From Desulfovibrio sp. (lineage in GTDB: Bacteria > Desulfobacterota > Desulfovibrionia > Desulfovibrionales > Desulfovibrionaceae), in contig JAIKXS010000010.1 of the NCBI GenBank assembly GCA_024683955.1, forward strand, positions 1-64,000: DNA of 64,000 nucleotides, read 5' to 3'. The stretch's first letter is position 1. The number at the start of each line of letters is the position of its first letter. Under the pieces are notes generated by a model. That model saw only the letters and a list, made by a program, of their open reading frames with translations. It was not told the origin of the DNA and did no database searches. The position numbers were made by a program, and so were the translations under genes. Positions 53,679 through 61,385 of the stretch are shown here, one piece after another.

Positions 53679-54719
53679 ATGGAAACCATACGGATTCAGG
53701 TACAAAAAGCACTTCTTCTTTCGTCCGTTCTTTCTCTGACACTCTGCGGCTGCGCGGCCAAGGACCCTGAACATCAGCGGCAGGAACGGCTATGGGCGCA
53801 GAACGAGCAACGGATGGCTGTCCTTGAAAAAAATGTCACCCAGCTGAACGAACAGGTTTCCATTCTCAATAACCGCGTCTACGAAGTGCGTGGCCACAAG
53901 GGAAAGCGAACGGGCCTTACGGTGGTTCCCGTTCTGCCACATTCTCCCGCAACCCCCGGAGCCCCCGCCCATCAGAAATACGAACCGTCCAGGCAAAACG
54001 CTTCCCAGCCTTCAAGAAAAGCCCCGCAGCAGCGCCATCCGCAGCGGGCCGCTCAGAACAGACCCGTGACGCCGGTTCTTCCGCCGACGAACGCCATGCA
54101 GAAGCCGACAGACACCCGCGCAGCAGCGGGATCCGCCCCAAGCCCCGCGAACCCAGCCCTGCCTCCTGCGCTCCCGCCAACCGGGAATGAAACCTTTGCC
54201 CTGCCGCCCGAGTCCGCCGCGGGGGGACCTGCACCTCAGCCGACCCTGCCCATTGAGAACTCCACTCCGCCCCACAATGTCAAAAACCCCGCCCCCGCGC
54301 CCATGACCCCGGGGCTTCCTGCGCAAGGCGCCCAAAAAGCACCCCAACGCTCTCTTAAGGGAGAAGAGGCAAGCTACAAGGAAGCTCTGAAACTTGTGCG
54401 CTCAGGCCGTTCTCAGGAAGGCATTGCAAAATTCAACGATTTTCTTGCCAAGTATCCCAACGGCAAGTACGCACCCAACGCCTCCTTCTGGATGGGCGAA
54501 GCCTATTACTCCCAGGGGAACTACAAGGAAGCCCTCAATCAGTACAACCGGGTCAACGCCAACTACCCGAAACACCACAAGAACGCCGACGCGCTCTTAA
54601 AAAGCGGCATGACCTACCGAAAACTCGGAGACGACGGGAACGCGAAGGCCAGCTTCGAAACACTCCGGAAGCAGTTCCCCAATTCCGATGCCGCAAAACG
54701 GGCAAGACGTGGACACTAA
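53679..54719 (+). CDS. CpoB/YbgF-like Tol-Pal associated lipoprotein
   Basis: CpoB acts in the periplasm with Tol-Pal to tie outer-membrane constriction to septal peptidoglycan synthesis. The N-terminus has a hydrophobic segment with a lipobox-like LCGC, so lipid attachment is likely. A short coiled coil follows (RMAVLEKNVTQLNEQVSILN), then a 140-residue Pro/Ala-rich linker, and three C-terminal TPRs (YKEALKLVRSGRSQEGIAKF, ASFWMGEAYYSQGNYKEAL, GMTYRKLGDDGNAKASFETL). The start at 53679 replaces the 120-residue over-long ORF start. tolB and pal are not adjacent. The Xer gene overlaps its last 32 bases. Confidence 0.84.
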   Translation: METIRIQVQKALLLSSVLSLTLCGCAAKDPEHQRQERLWAQNEQRMAVLEKNVTQLNEQVSILNNRVYEVRGHKGKRTGLTVVPVLPHSPATPGAPAHQKYEPSRQNASQPSRKAPQQRHPQRAAQNRPVTPVLPPTNAMQKPTDTRAAAGSAPSPANPALPPALPPTGNETFALPPESAAGGPAPQPTLPIENSTPPHNVKNPAPAPMTPGLPAQGAQKAPQRSLKGEEASYKEALKLVRSGRSQEGIAKFNDFLAKYPNGKYAPNASFWMGEAYYSQGNYKEALNQYNRVNANYPKHHKNADALLKSGMTYRKLGDDGNAKASFETLRKQFPNSDAAKRARRGH

Positions 54720-55674
54720 CCGGGAGGAAGGCCCCCTACTCTCCCGCTTCAGTCTTTGGCTTGAGAGCCGAAACGCCCGTTCGACAACTTCAAGAGCCTA
54801 TCTGACTGATCTTAGGCAGCTGGACGGCATCCTAAGCCCCCACGCTCTCTCCCTCGAGGATCCGTCCCGCATTACCAAACGCCATCTCGAGGGCTACGTG
54901 GCGACCCTCTTCCGCATGGGGCTCGACAAGGCCTCCATCGCACGCAAACTTGCGGCCTGCCGCTCCTTCTTCCGATTTCTTCTGCACGAAAAAATTCTGG
55001 AAGAGGACCCCACAAGCCACCTCAGAAATCCCAGACAGGATAAAAAGGAGGCACGCGTTCCCAACGTGGATGAAATGTTTGCCCTCCTGGATCAGCATGT
55101 CGAGGAAGACGAGGCCGTCAGACTCAGGGATACGGCCCTCCTCGAACTCCTCTACGGATCCGGACTCCGCATCAGCGAAGCCCTCGCCCTGAACGTTCAT
55201 GATGTCCGGGGAGCGAAGGGGCTCACCATCATGGGCAAGGGCTCACGGGAGAGAATCGTGCCGTTAACGGACACGGCAAAGGAACGCCTCGCCGACTGGA
55301 TCAACGCGAGGGAACAGCTGGCCCTTCGGCAGGAAGAGGCCCTTTTCGTGGGCGTGCGCGGGAAGCGTTTGCAGCGGCGGGAGGCTCTGCGGATCACGGA
55401 AAAATTCGGGGAACGTGCGGGCATCGCCGTCTCCCTGACCCCCCACAGCATGCGTCACGCTTTTGCGACCCACCTCCTTGAGGGGGGCATGGATCTGCGC
55501 TCTGTACAGACCCTCCTCGGACATAAACGCCTTCAGACAACACAGCGCTACACGCACATAAGCCTGAACGAGCTGACCGCCGTCTACGACAGAGCCCATC
55601 CGAGAGCCCTCGGAGAAGAGAACGGGGAAACGAATCAGAAAAAGGAAGAGAAAGACCGTCCCGCAGAAACGTAA
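54688..55674 (+). CDS. Tyrosine recombinase, XerC/XerD type
   Basis: Xer recombinases resolve chromosome dimers at dif. The N-terminal SAM-like core-binding domain covers about 15-105 (RSTTSRAYLTDLRQL). The catalytic residues are visible: Arg in YGSGLRISEALAL, Lys in IMGKGSRERIVPL, His-x-x-Arg in TPHSMRHAFATHLL, His in LLGHKRLQTTQ and the nucleophile Tyr in RYTHI. At 328 residues it is chromosomal-Xer length. It starts within the end of cpoB. No attachment site or integrated element lies beside it, so it is more likely housekeeping than phage. Confidence 0.9.
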   Translation: MPQNGQDVDTNREEGPLLSRFSLWLESRNARSTTSRAYLTDLRQLDGILSPHALSLEDPSRITKRHLEGYVATLFRMGLDKASIARKLAACRSFFRFLLHEKILEEDPTSHLRNPRQDKKEARVPNVDEMFALLDQHVEEDEAVRLRDTALLELLYGSGLRISEALALNVHDVRGAKGLTIMGKGSRERIVPLTDTAKERLADWINAREQLALRQEEALFVGVRGKRLQRREALRITEKFGERAGIAVSLTPHSMRHAFATHLLEGGMDLRSVQTLLGHKRLQTTQRYTHISLNELTAVYDRAHPRALGEENGETNQKKEEKDRPAET

Positions 55675-55706
55675 AACAAAAAAGGCCTCTTTCACAAGAA
55701 GCCTTA
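55675..55706. terminator. Terminator between the Xer gene and the Sm-like gene
   Basis: AAGGC-TTCTT pairs with AAAGA-GGCCTT, and the minus strand then reads TTTTTTGTTTT. It fits the minus-strand 55738 gene best and may also serve the Xer gene. Confidence 0.65.
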
Positions 55707-55737
55707 TCACGTCCTGAAGACTCGGTTACACAGCGAT

Positions 55738-56070
55738 CTAGAGTTGCAGTTTCGAGGCGGGAATGGTGCTTGAACCAAAATTCAGCTTGCCCAGTCCGCC
55801 TGCAACCGTCAAATTGGTAACGGCCTCAATGTACTTGTCCTGCAATTCCTTGGGGGTTGAGGAATAGCGGTACATAAAATGCTTTCCCTCAATGGTTCCC
55901 TCGAAGTTTGGTTCAAACGGATGGCCGTAGGGGAGAAGAACCATCTGCGCCCCCTGCTGGGTGGGAATGACCTGCAGGGCCCCCACATCCGTCAGACAAT
56001 CTTTTTCCGCATCGTATTTGCCGATTACGAGTTCACCCGTCACCAGCTTGACCAATCGAATATCGTACAT
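55738..56070 (-). CDS. Small Sm-like protein conserved in Desulfovibrio-type genomes (putative)
   Basis: The 110-residue product has no signal peptide or membrane span. The N-terminal half alternates strands (MYDIRLVKLVTGELVIGKYD, DVGALQVIPTQQGAQMVLLPYG). The phrase K-x-V-TGE-x-V-x-G-K-x-x at the start recalls the Sm1 motif of LSm/Hfq folds (x-x-G-x-x-x-x-G). The C-terminal half is helical with a glycine-rich end. I recognise no named family, and the Sm-like reading is a weak structural guess. It lies divergently beside rnc, so an RNA-related role is tempting but unproven. Confidence 0.6.
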   Translation of the reverse strand: MYDIRLVKLVTGELVIGKYDAEKDCLTDVGALQVIPTQQGAQMVLLPYGHPFEPNFEGTIEGKHFMYRYSSTPKELQDKYIEAVTNLTVAGGLGKLNFGSSTIPASKLQL

Positions 56071-56155
56071 ACTCTATACCTCAACACAGCGTATTCGGTT
56101 AAAAAGTCGTTTTTTTCGACGAATTTCTCTACTGCAAAAGAGTAAAAAAATCAAT

Positions 56156-56893
56156 ATGACACAGCATCCCACCCCGTCCGGGTCAACGGACCTACTTGAA
56201 AAAGCCCTGGGCTACACCTTCACGGACAGAGGGCTCCTCGATCTGGCCCTCACCCACACCTCCTGGGCCAATGAAAAGGCGGCCGACCATGGGCAGAAAA
56301 CCAGGCACGAAAATATCCGAAACAACGAACGACTGGAATTTCTTGGCGATGCGGTCCTCGAGCTCTGTGTCTCCAACATTCTCTTCCACTCCTTTCCCTC
56401 CCTGCGTGAAGGATCCCTCACAAAAATCCGTTCAAGCCTCGTCAGCACAACGAATTTTGCGAACATGGCCAAAACGCTTGGCATTAATCACCTGATAAAA
56501 TTGGGAAAGGGAGAGGAACTGCAGGGAGGAAGAGAGCGTGACTCTGTTCTGAGCGACGCCTTTGAAGCGGTCATTGCGGCCGTATATGAGGATGGCGGAT
56601 ACAAGGCTGCCATGAAGACCATCGAGGGTCTCTTCCACACCTACTGGAATCAGGACTGGGATGCGGAGACCGTGAAGGACAACAAGACAAGCCTGCAGGA
56701 GCTTGTGCAGCAGCGTTTTAAGACAACACCTCTCTATCAGCTTACCAAAAGCGACGGGCCGGACCACGCAAAGACCTTCACGGTCCAGCTTACCCTTCCG
56801 GACGGAGCCGTTTTTCAGGCCACGGGCACAAGCTGCAAAAAAGCAGAACAGGAAGCAGCAGGAAAAGCTCTGCTATACTGCGCGAACCTCTGA
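56156..56893 (+). CDS. rnc: Ribonuclease III
   Basis: RNase III cuts double-stranded RNA, including the rRNA precursor. The catalytic signature NERLEFLGDAVLELCVSN is exact, with the second metal-binding site at SDAFEAVIAAVYED. A C-terminal double-stranded RNA-binding domain follows (DNKTSLQELVQQRFKTTPLY, ATGTSCKKAEQEAAGKALL). The start at 56156 gives 245 residues; the ORF track begins 65 codons earlier in the neighbour's leader. No good Shine-Dalgarno is seen. A strong hairpin lies after the stop. Confidence 0.95.
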   Translation: MTQHPTPSGSTDLLEKALGYTFTDRGLLDLALTHTSWANEKAADHGQKTRHENIRNNERLEFLGDAVLELCVSNILFHSFPSLREGSLTKIRSSLVSTTNFANMAKTLGINHLIKLGKGEELQGGRERDSVLSDAFEAVIAAVYEDGGYKAAMKTIEGLFHTYWNQDWDAETVKDNKTSLQELVQQRFKTTPLYQLTKSDGPDHAKTFTVQLTLPDGAVFQATGTSCKKAEQEAAGKALLYCANL

Positions 56894-56919
56894 CATCCCC
56901 AGAAAAGCCGTTTGAGGGT

Positions 56920-56950
56920 CCGGCCCGGGAACCACTCCCGGGCCGGTTGT
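56920..56950. terminator. Strong bidirectional terminator between rnc and flagellin
   Basis: CCGGCCCGGGA pairs perfectly with TCCCGGGCCGG over a 5-base loop. The plus strand continues TTGTCTTT. It separates the convergent rnc and flagellin genes and can serve both. Confidence 0.75.
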
Positions 56951-56980
56951 CTTTGGGTCGCCTTAGCCACATGAGAAAAA

Positions 56981-57865
56981 CTAACCGATAAGCTGCATGG
57001 CCATCTGCGGCAAGGAGTTGGCCTGGGAAAGCATGGCAACCGCACTCTGGGTGAGAATCTGGTTTCGGACGAACTGCGTCATTTCCGTTGCCACGTCCAC
57101 GTCCGAAATTCGTGATTCGGCAGCCTGCAGATTTTCCGCCTGGGTTGTCAGGTTTGTAATGGTGTTCTCAAGCCTGTTCTGCATGGCGCCTATATGGGCG
57201 CGGATCTTGTCCTTGGACACAATGGCGTTCGTAAGGGCATTCAGAGCCTGCTGGGCACCCTGCTGGGTGGAAATCGAATACCCGGCCCCCGCAGCGGCAT
57301 TGTTACCGACACCGAAGGCGGAAGCCGTGCAGCAGCCGATCTCGATATAGTAGTAGTCTTCTGCCGAATCGTTGCTTGATCCAAAGTGCACCTTAAGTCT
57401 GCCGGTGCTCGTCATTCCCGAACCGTTATGAGTGCCGGAAAGGCTCCCGTTCAGAAGGTGGATTCCGTTGAAATCTGTTGCATTTGCGATTCGCGTGATT
57501 TCCGAAGCCATCTGCTGGTATTCAGACTCGATCATGAGACGCTGCGTGGAATCGTAGGTACCGGTGGCTGCCTGTTCCGCAAGCTCTTTCATGCGGATGA
57601 GTTTTTCGTCGATAACTCCGAGGGCACCGTCCGCGGTCTGGATGAGCGAAATCGCATCGTTTGCGTTGCGGACACCCTGTTGCAGGGCGGCGATGTCGGT
57701 ACGCATGAGTTCGCGGATGGCAAGGCCCGCCGCATCGTCTGCAGCCGAATTGATACGCATGCCCGAGGACAGGCGCTGGGTTGAGGTGGACAAACGGTTG
57801 TAGTGAGAATTTAACGCGTTGGCAACGTTTGTTGCCATAAGGTTGTGGTTAACGACCAAAGACAT
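56981..57865 (-). CDS. Flagellin
   Basis: The filament protein is exported by the flagellar type III system, so it has no signal peptide. The conserved N-terminal D0/D1 domain (MSLVVNHNLMATNVANALNS, STQRLSSGMRINSAADDAAGLAI) and C-terminal D1/D0 domain (RISDVDVATEMTQFVRNQIL, AVAMLSQANSLPQMAMQLIG) flank a short central region. That region is small and Ser/Thr-rich (SLSGTHNGSGMTSTGRLK), which could take O-glycans from the nearby transferases. The length of 294 suits Desulfovibrio FlaB proteins. AGGAGG precedes the ATG. The sigma-54 promoter at 57907 drives it. Confidence 0.97.
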   Translation of the reverse strand: MSLVVNHNLMATNVANALNSHYNRLSTSTQRLSSGMRINSAADDAAGLAIRELMRTDIAALQQGVRNANDAISLIQTADGALGVIDEKLIRMKELAEQAATGTYDSTQRLMIESEYQQMASEITRIANATDFNGIHLLNGSLSGTHNGSGMTSTGRLKVHFGSSNDSAEDYYYIEIGCCTASAFGVGNNAAAGAGYSISTQQGAQQALNALTNAIVSKDKIRAHIGAMQNRLENTITNLTTQAENLQAAESRISDVDVATEMTQFVRNQILTQSAVAMLSQANSLPQMAMQLIG

Positions 57866-57906
57866 AGGACTCCCTCCTACTGGCTAAAGTTAAGCTACAA
57901 AGCTAT

Positions 57907-57923
57907 TGCAGAAGGCGTGCCAA
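57907..57923 (-). promoter_or_regulatory. Sigma-54 promoter of flagellin
   Basis: On the minus strand the sequence reads TTGGCACGCCTTCTGCA: the -24 block TGGCACG, four bases, then CTGCA, one mismatch from TTGCA. GG and GC are exactly 10 bases apart as required. It lies about 42 bases upstream of the flagellin ATG. RpoN is encoded at 30.7-32.1 kb. Confidence 0.88.
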
Positions 57924-58423
57924 GTATATACAAATTAAATAAAATCGGTAAGTTACAAAAAGTCTTGAAAAAGTTTTTCTTCAAATGCCCTCCTTTCTGC
58001 CAGATTATCCGCCCGAACGGAAAAAACTGCCCTGAACGGACGTCTCCATAAGAACGGCGACAAAACGCGAAAAACGAAGAGGGGAGCAGATATTCAGGAG
58101 GAGGGAAAAAAAGTACGGGTATCAGCAGCGTCCGGGAAATTTGGCAGTATTTTGACAATGGTCTCAGGAGTACAATCTGATAGGCAGGGTCAGCGGAAAA
58201 AGATCGGCAACGAAAACATGCCTACAACGCACAAAGGCAGGGCACGTCAGAACGGGGCAAAAACGTGGCAAGAGGCCCTCTGTTCCGGCTTTTTCCTCCG
58301 CTTCTTCCTACTTTCACAATCTTATGCTAGAGAATCGATATCCTCGGGGGAAAGGGGAAAGGAGAGAAGACGCCTGACGTGACTCCGGCGTTCAACACAG
58401 TGCTCACCAGAAAGGCGGACGGC
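57924..58423. other. Divergent region upstream of flagellin, 500 bp, no gene seen
   Basis: The first part is AT-rich and should hold the flagellin activator-binding sites. An ORF at 58152-58382 lacks any recognised motif and I reject it. A TTGACA at about 58153 has a TACAAT only 13 bases further, too close for a normal promoter. Confidence 0.35.
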
Positions 58424-59161
58424 ATGCAGGAACCCACAAAACACTTTTACCACATAGCCATTTCGCTTGCGGACAGAATCTGTCTCATCGCAGGCCTCGG
58501 CCGGGTCGGAAAAAGGAAACTTGCAGGGCTCCTTGCCCTTGGGACCGAAGCGCCGGAACGCATACTGCTCTTTGAACCCAGGCCGGACGAACCGCTCAGG
58601 GCCCTTCTCAGGGATCATCCGCGTCTCATCCTTTTTGAGCGCTCTCCCACGCCCCTTGATCTTCTCAGGGCAACTCTTATCTTTGCCTGTACCGGAAACC
58701 TCTCCCTCAACAGGGATATCGCGCTCTTCTGCCGGGAGCACAGTATCCTTTGCAACTGCACGAGCGATCCCGAGCTTGGCGATGTAGAAATTCCGGCGCA
58801 GGTGGATCTTGACCCGATGGTTCTGACTCTTTCAACGGGTGGGGCCAGTCCGGCCCTTGCACGTGTGTGGAAGGAAGAACTGCGGAAATGGGGCGAGGGA
58901 AAACGCCCAATGCTGCTTCTTATGCGGCGTCTGCGCCCTCTTGTCCTGGCTCGCAAGGCCCCGCAGGAAGAAAATCAGAAGCTCTTCCGGGCCCTTGCCG
59001 AAAGCGCCCTCGAAACCCTGCTCGCAAACGCCGAGCAGGAAAAGGCCTGGCAGCTTTTGCACTCGCTTCTGCCGGACCCCATGAAAAAACAGGCAAAACC
59101 TCTTATCGAAGAACTTTTTGGAACGAATGCCATACCTGTGCGACAGTCACGGAAACACTGA
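58424..59161 (+). CDS. Precorrin-2 dehydrogenase-like protein (siroheme synthase N-terminal domain)
   Basis: This NAD-dependent dehydrogenase-like protein should oxidise precorrin-2 to sirohydrochlorin, the branch point to siroheme, cobalamin and the alternative haem route of sulfate reducers. The Rossmann loop is LIAGLGRVGKRKLAGLL, and the SirC/CysG-like signatures TLIFACTGNLSLNRDIALF, NCTSDPELGDVEIPAQVDL and LSTGGASPALARV are present. The tail of about 70 residues matches the helical dimerisation region. I start at the ATG at 58424; a GTG 15 codons earlier is possible. It heads the tetrapyrrole cluster with hemX/ccsA-like and hemA. Confidence 0.88.
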   Translation: MQEPTKHFYHIAISLADRICLIAGLGRVGKRKLAGLLALGTEAPERILLFEPRPDEPLRALLRDHPRLILFERSPTPLDLLRATLIFACTGNLSLNRDIALFCREHSILCNCTSDPELGDVEIPAQVDLDPMVLTLSTGGASPALARVWKEELRKWGEGKRPMLLLMRRLRPLVLARKAPQEENQKLFRALAESALETLLANAEQEKAWQLLHSLLPDPMKKQAKPLIEELFGTNAIPVRQSRKH

Positions 59162-59262
59162 CCTGCAGGCCATGTTCCGCGTATTCTTTTCAACGAAAAA
59201 AGCCGCGGCCGAAACGGATTCAGCCCGCTTCTGTCCGTGGCACGACTCGTAAAGGATGCACT

Positions 59263-60108
59263 ATGCAGGATCTTCTATCTTCACCGATCCTCTCTCATTC
59301 CCTCTCTCTTTTCCTCATTCTTGCCTGCTATCTCGTGGCAACGGTCACGGGGCTCACGGCCCTCTCTGCCCGCATGCCGCGTCTTCTCCTCTCCTCCTGC
59401 GTTCTTGCCCTCTTCGCCTTTCTCTTTCAGACAATGACCCTGATACTGGGTTACCACAAGACCTTTGGAGATGGGCTCAGCGGCGGCGCCTACCTGCAGC
59501 TTTTTGCCTGGTTCATCATGCTTGCCGCGGTCCTTCTCTGGTTCAAGCTCCGAAAACCCGCGGCCATGGCCCTCTCGAGTCCGCTCTGTGCAGCCCTCTT
59601 CGCCATGTCCATCCCCTATATGCAGCAGTCCATCCGTCTTCCGGATTCACTTAACTATTCCTTCTACATGCTCCATATGGGAACTCTCTTCGCCGCTCTG
59701 GCGCTCATGGCCGTAGCCTGCCTCGTCAGCATGCTCTTTCTTATCCTTGAACGCAGCATCAAGCGCAAGGAACGCGTCAAGGGGTTTCTGGAGGATATTC
59801 CGGCCCTTTCGGCCCTCGACACCGTCAACGGATTCTGTATTCTGGCAAGTTTTCCTCTCTATACCGTGGGCATTCTGACAGGAATTCTCAGTGCCAAGCC
59901 CGTCTTCGGGACAAGCTTCAGCGGGGATCCCAAGGAAATCGTCAGCATCCTTATCTGGCTTGTTCTGGCGTTTATCTTTCATTCCCGCATCGCAAGGGCA
60001 TGGAGCGGAAAAAAACCAGCCATCGCCATGATCTGCGTTTTTCTGCTGAGTCTGTTCTCCCTCTTTGTCGTCAATACGCTTATGCAGTCCCATCATACCT
60101 TTCACTAA
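59263..60108 (+). CDS. HemX/CcsA-like cytochrome c assembly membrane protein
   Basis: The 281-residue protein has about eight spans and belongs to the CcsA/ResC/HemX family. The most conserved segment (FSGDPKEIVSILIWLVLAFI, then FHSRIARAWSGKKPAIAMI) corresponds to the WWD region of CcsA, but the tryptophans W-G-x-x-W-x-W are lost, as in HemX-type members. HemX in Bacillus influences the amount of HemA. The ATG at 59263 has AAAGGA 8 bases upstream; the ORF track begins 132 codons too early. hemA follows after 12 bases, so they are cotranscribed. Confidence 0.86.
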   Translation: MQDLLSSPILSHSLSLFLILACYLVATVTGLTALSARMPRLLLSSCVLALFAFLFQTMTLILGYHKTFGDGLSGGAYLQLFAWFIMLAAVLLWFKLRKPAAMALSSPLCAALFAMSIPYMQQSIRLPDSLNYSFYMLHMGTLFAALALMAVACLVSMLFLILERSIKRKERVKGFLEDIPALSALDTVNGFCILASFPLYTVGILTGILSAKPVFGTSFSGDPKEIVSILIWLVLAFIFHSRIARAWSGKKPAIAMICVFLLSLFSLFVVNTLMQSHHTFH

Positions 60109-60120
60109 ACAACAATACGC

Positions 60121-61380
60121 ATGGACACTTCTATTTATCTTGTGGGTCTGAACCACCGCACCGCGGATGTGGATATCCGCGAACGTTTTGCCCTGACCAA
60201 TCATTGCAGCGGGGAGACCTGGTGTATTCCGGTCACGGAAACCATTAGGGAAAACATCATCCTCTCAACCTGTAACCGGGTCGAAGTTCTTGCCGTCGGC
60301 AGGGAGGGAACAAAGGAGGAAATTCTTTCCGCCTGGGCGAAGGCCAGGGAGGAGTCAAAGGAACTCCTTTCCTCCTGTACCTACGCCTACACGGGTGAAG
60401 AAGCCATACGCCATCTCTTTCTTGTGGCCTCAAGTCTCGATTCCATGGTTGTCGGAGAGCCGCAGATCCTTGGGCAGCTGAAAAAGGCCTATAAACAGGC
60501 CTCGTCCGCAAAAAAAACGGGTCCGATCCTGAACCGTCTCCTTCACAAGGCCTTTTCCGTGGCAAAACGCGTGCGCACGGAAACTGCCGTTGCCTCAAGC
60601 GCAGTATCCATAAGTTACGCTGCCGTGGAACTTGCGAAACGGATCTTCGGCGACATGGGAAAACACAGGGCCATGCTCATAGGAGCGGGGGAAATGGCCG
60701 AACTGGCGGCGAAGCATCTGCTTTCAGCCGGAATCAGAAATCTCTATGTGGCAAACAGAACCTTTTCCCGCGCCGAGGCCCTGGCCGATGAATTCGGTGG
60801 TAAGGCCATCCCCTTCGAGCAGATTTTCGAACACCTTTCATCAGTTGACATCATCATCACCTCGACCGGCTCGACCGAGCCGATCATTCGCGCCAAAAAT
60901 ATAACGGGTGTTTTGCATGAACGCAAAAACACCCCGATGTTCTTTATTGACATTGCCGTGCCCCGTGATGTTGACCCGGATGTCAACGGCATCGACAATG
61001 TCTATCTCTATGACATTGATGATCTGCAGGAAATTGTTGAGGACAACCTCACAAACCGTCAGGATGAAGCCAAAAAGGCGCGGAACATTGTTCAGGAAGA
61101 GGTGGAATACTACAACAGGTGGCTGAAAAGTCTTGAAATACAACCAACAATAGTTGCGCTTCTCAAGCAGCATGAAGACATGGCCATGGCGGAACTCGAA
61201 TACACGTCAAAGCATCTCAACCTGGATGAGGAGCAGATGGCCGCCCTGCGCGTCATGCTCTCCTCCCTCGTTAACAAGCTCGATCACGCCCCGCTCATGT
61301 ATCTCAAGGGGGAAAACAACCACAAGGAACAGCTTGAACGTATCGCTACCATACGTCACGTCTTTGGTCTGCCGTCCTGA
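60121..61380 (+). CDS. hemA: Glutamyl-tRNA reductase
   Basis: HemA reduces glutamyl-tRNA to glutamate-1-semialdehyde, the first committed step of C5 tetrapyrrole synthesis. The N-terminal domain starts IYLVGLNHRTADVDIRE, with the nucleophile Cys in ILSTCNRVEV at about 51. The catalytic domain continues HLFLVASSLDSMVVGEPQIL, followed by the NADPH-binding GAGEMAELAAKHL, and the C-terminal helical dimerisation domain. Length 419 is normal. tilS follows 5 bases after the stop. Confidence 0.96.
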   Translation: MDTSIYLVGLNHRTADVDIRERFALTNHCSGETWCIPVTETIRENIILSTCNRVEVLAVGREGTKEEILSAWAKAREESKELLSSCTYAYTGEEAIRHLFLVASSLDSMVVGEPQILGQLKKAYKQASSAKKTGPILNRLLHKAFSVAKRVRTETAVASSAVSISYAAVELAKRIFGDMGKHRAMLIGAGEMAELAAKHLLSAGIRNLYVANRTFSRAEALADEFGGKAIPFEQIFEHLSSVDIIITSTGSTEPIIRAKNITGVLHERKNTPMFFIDIAVPRDVDPDVNGIDNVYLYDIDDLQEIVEDNLTNRQDEAKKARNIVQEEVEYYNRWLKSLEIQPTIVALLKQHEDMAMAELEYTSKHLNLDEEQMAALRVMLSSLVNKLDHAPLMYLKGENNHKEQLERIATIRHVFGLPS

Positions 61381-61385
61381 GCATC

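Noticed and set aside
54688-55674. Phage or island integrase
   Set aside because: Length and context fit a chromosomal Xer protein, and no attachment repeats or phage genes are nearby.
58145-58180. Sigma-70 promoter TTGACA ... TACAAT
   Set aside because: The spacing is only 13 bases, too short.
58152-58382. 76-residue plus-strand ORF
   Set aside because: No Shine-Dalgarno, no motif, and Arg/Gln-rich composition typical of chance frames.
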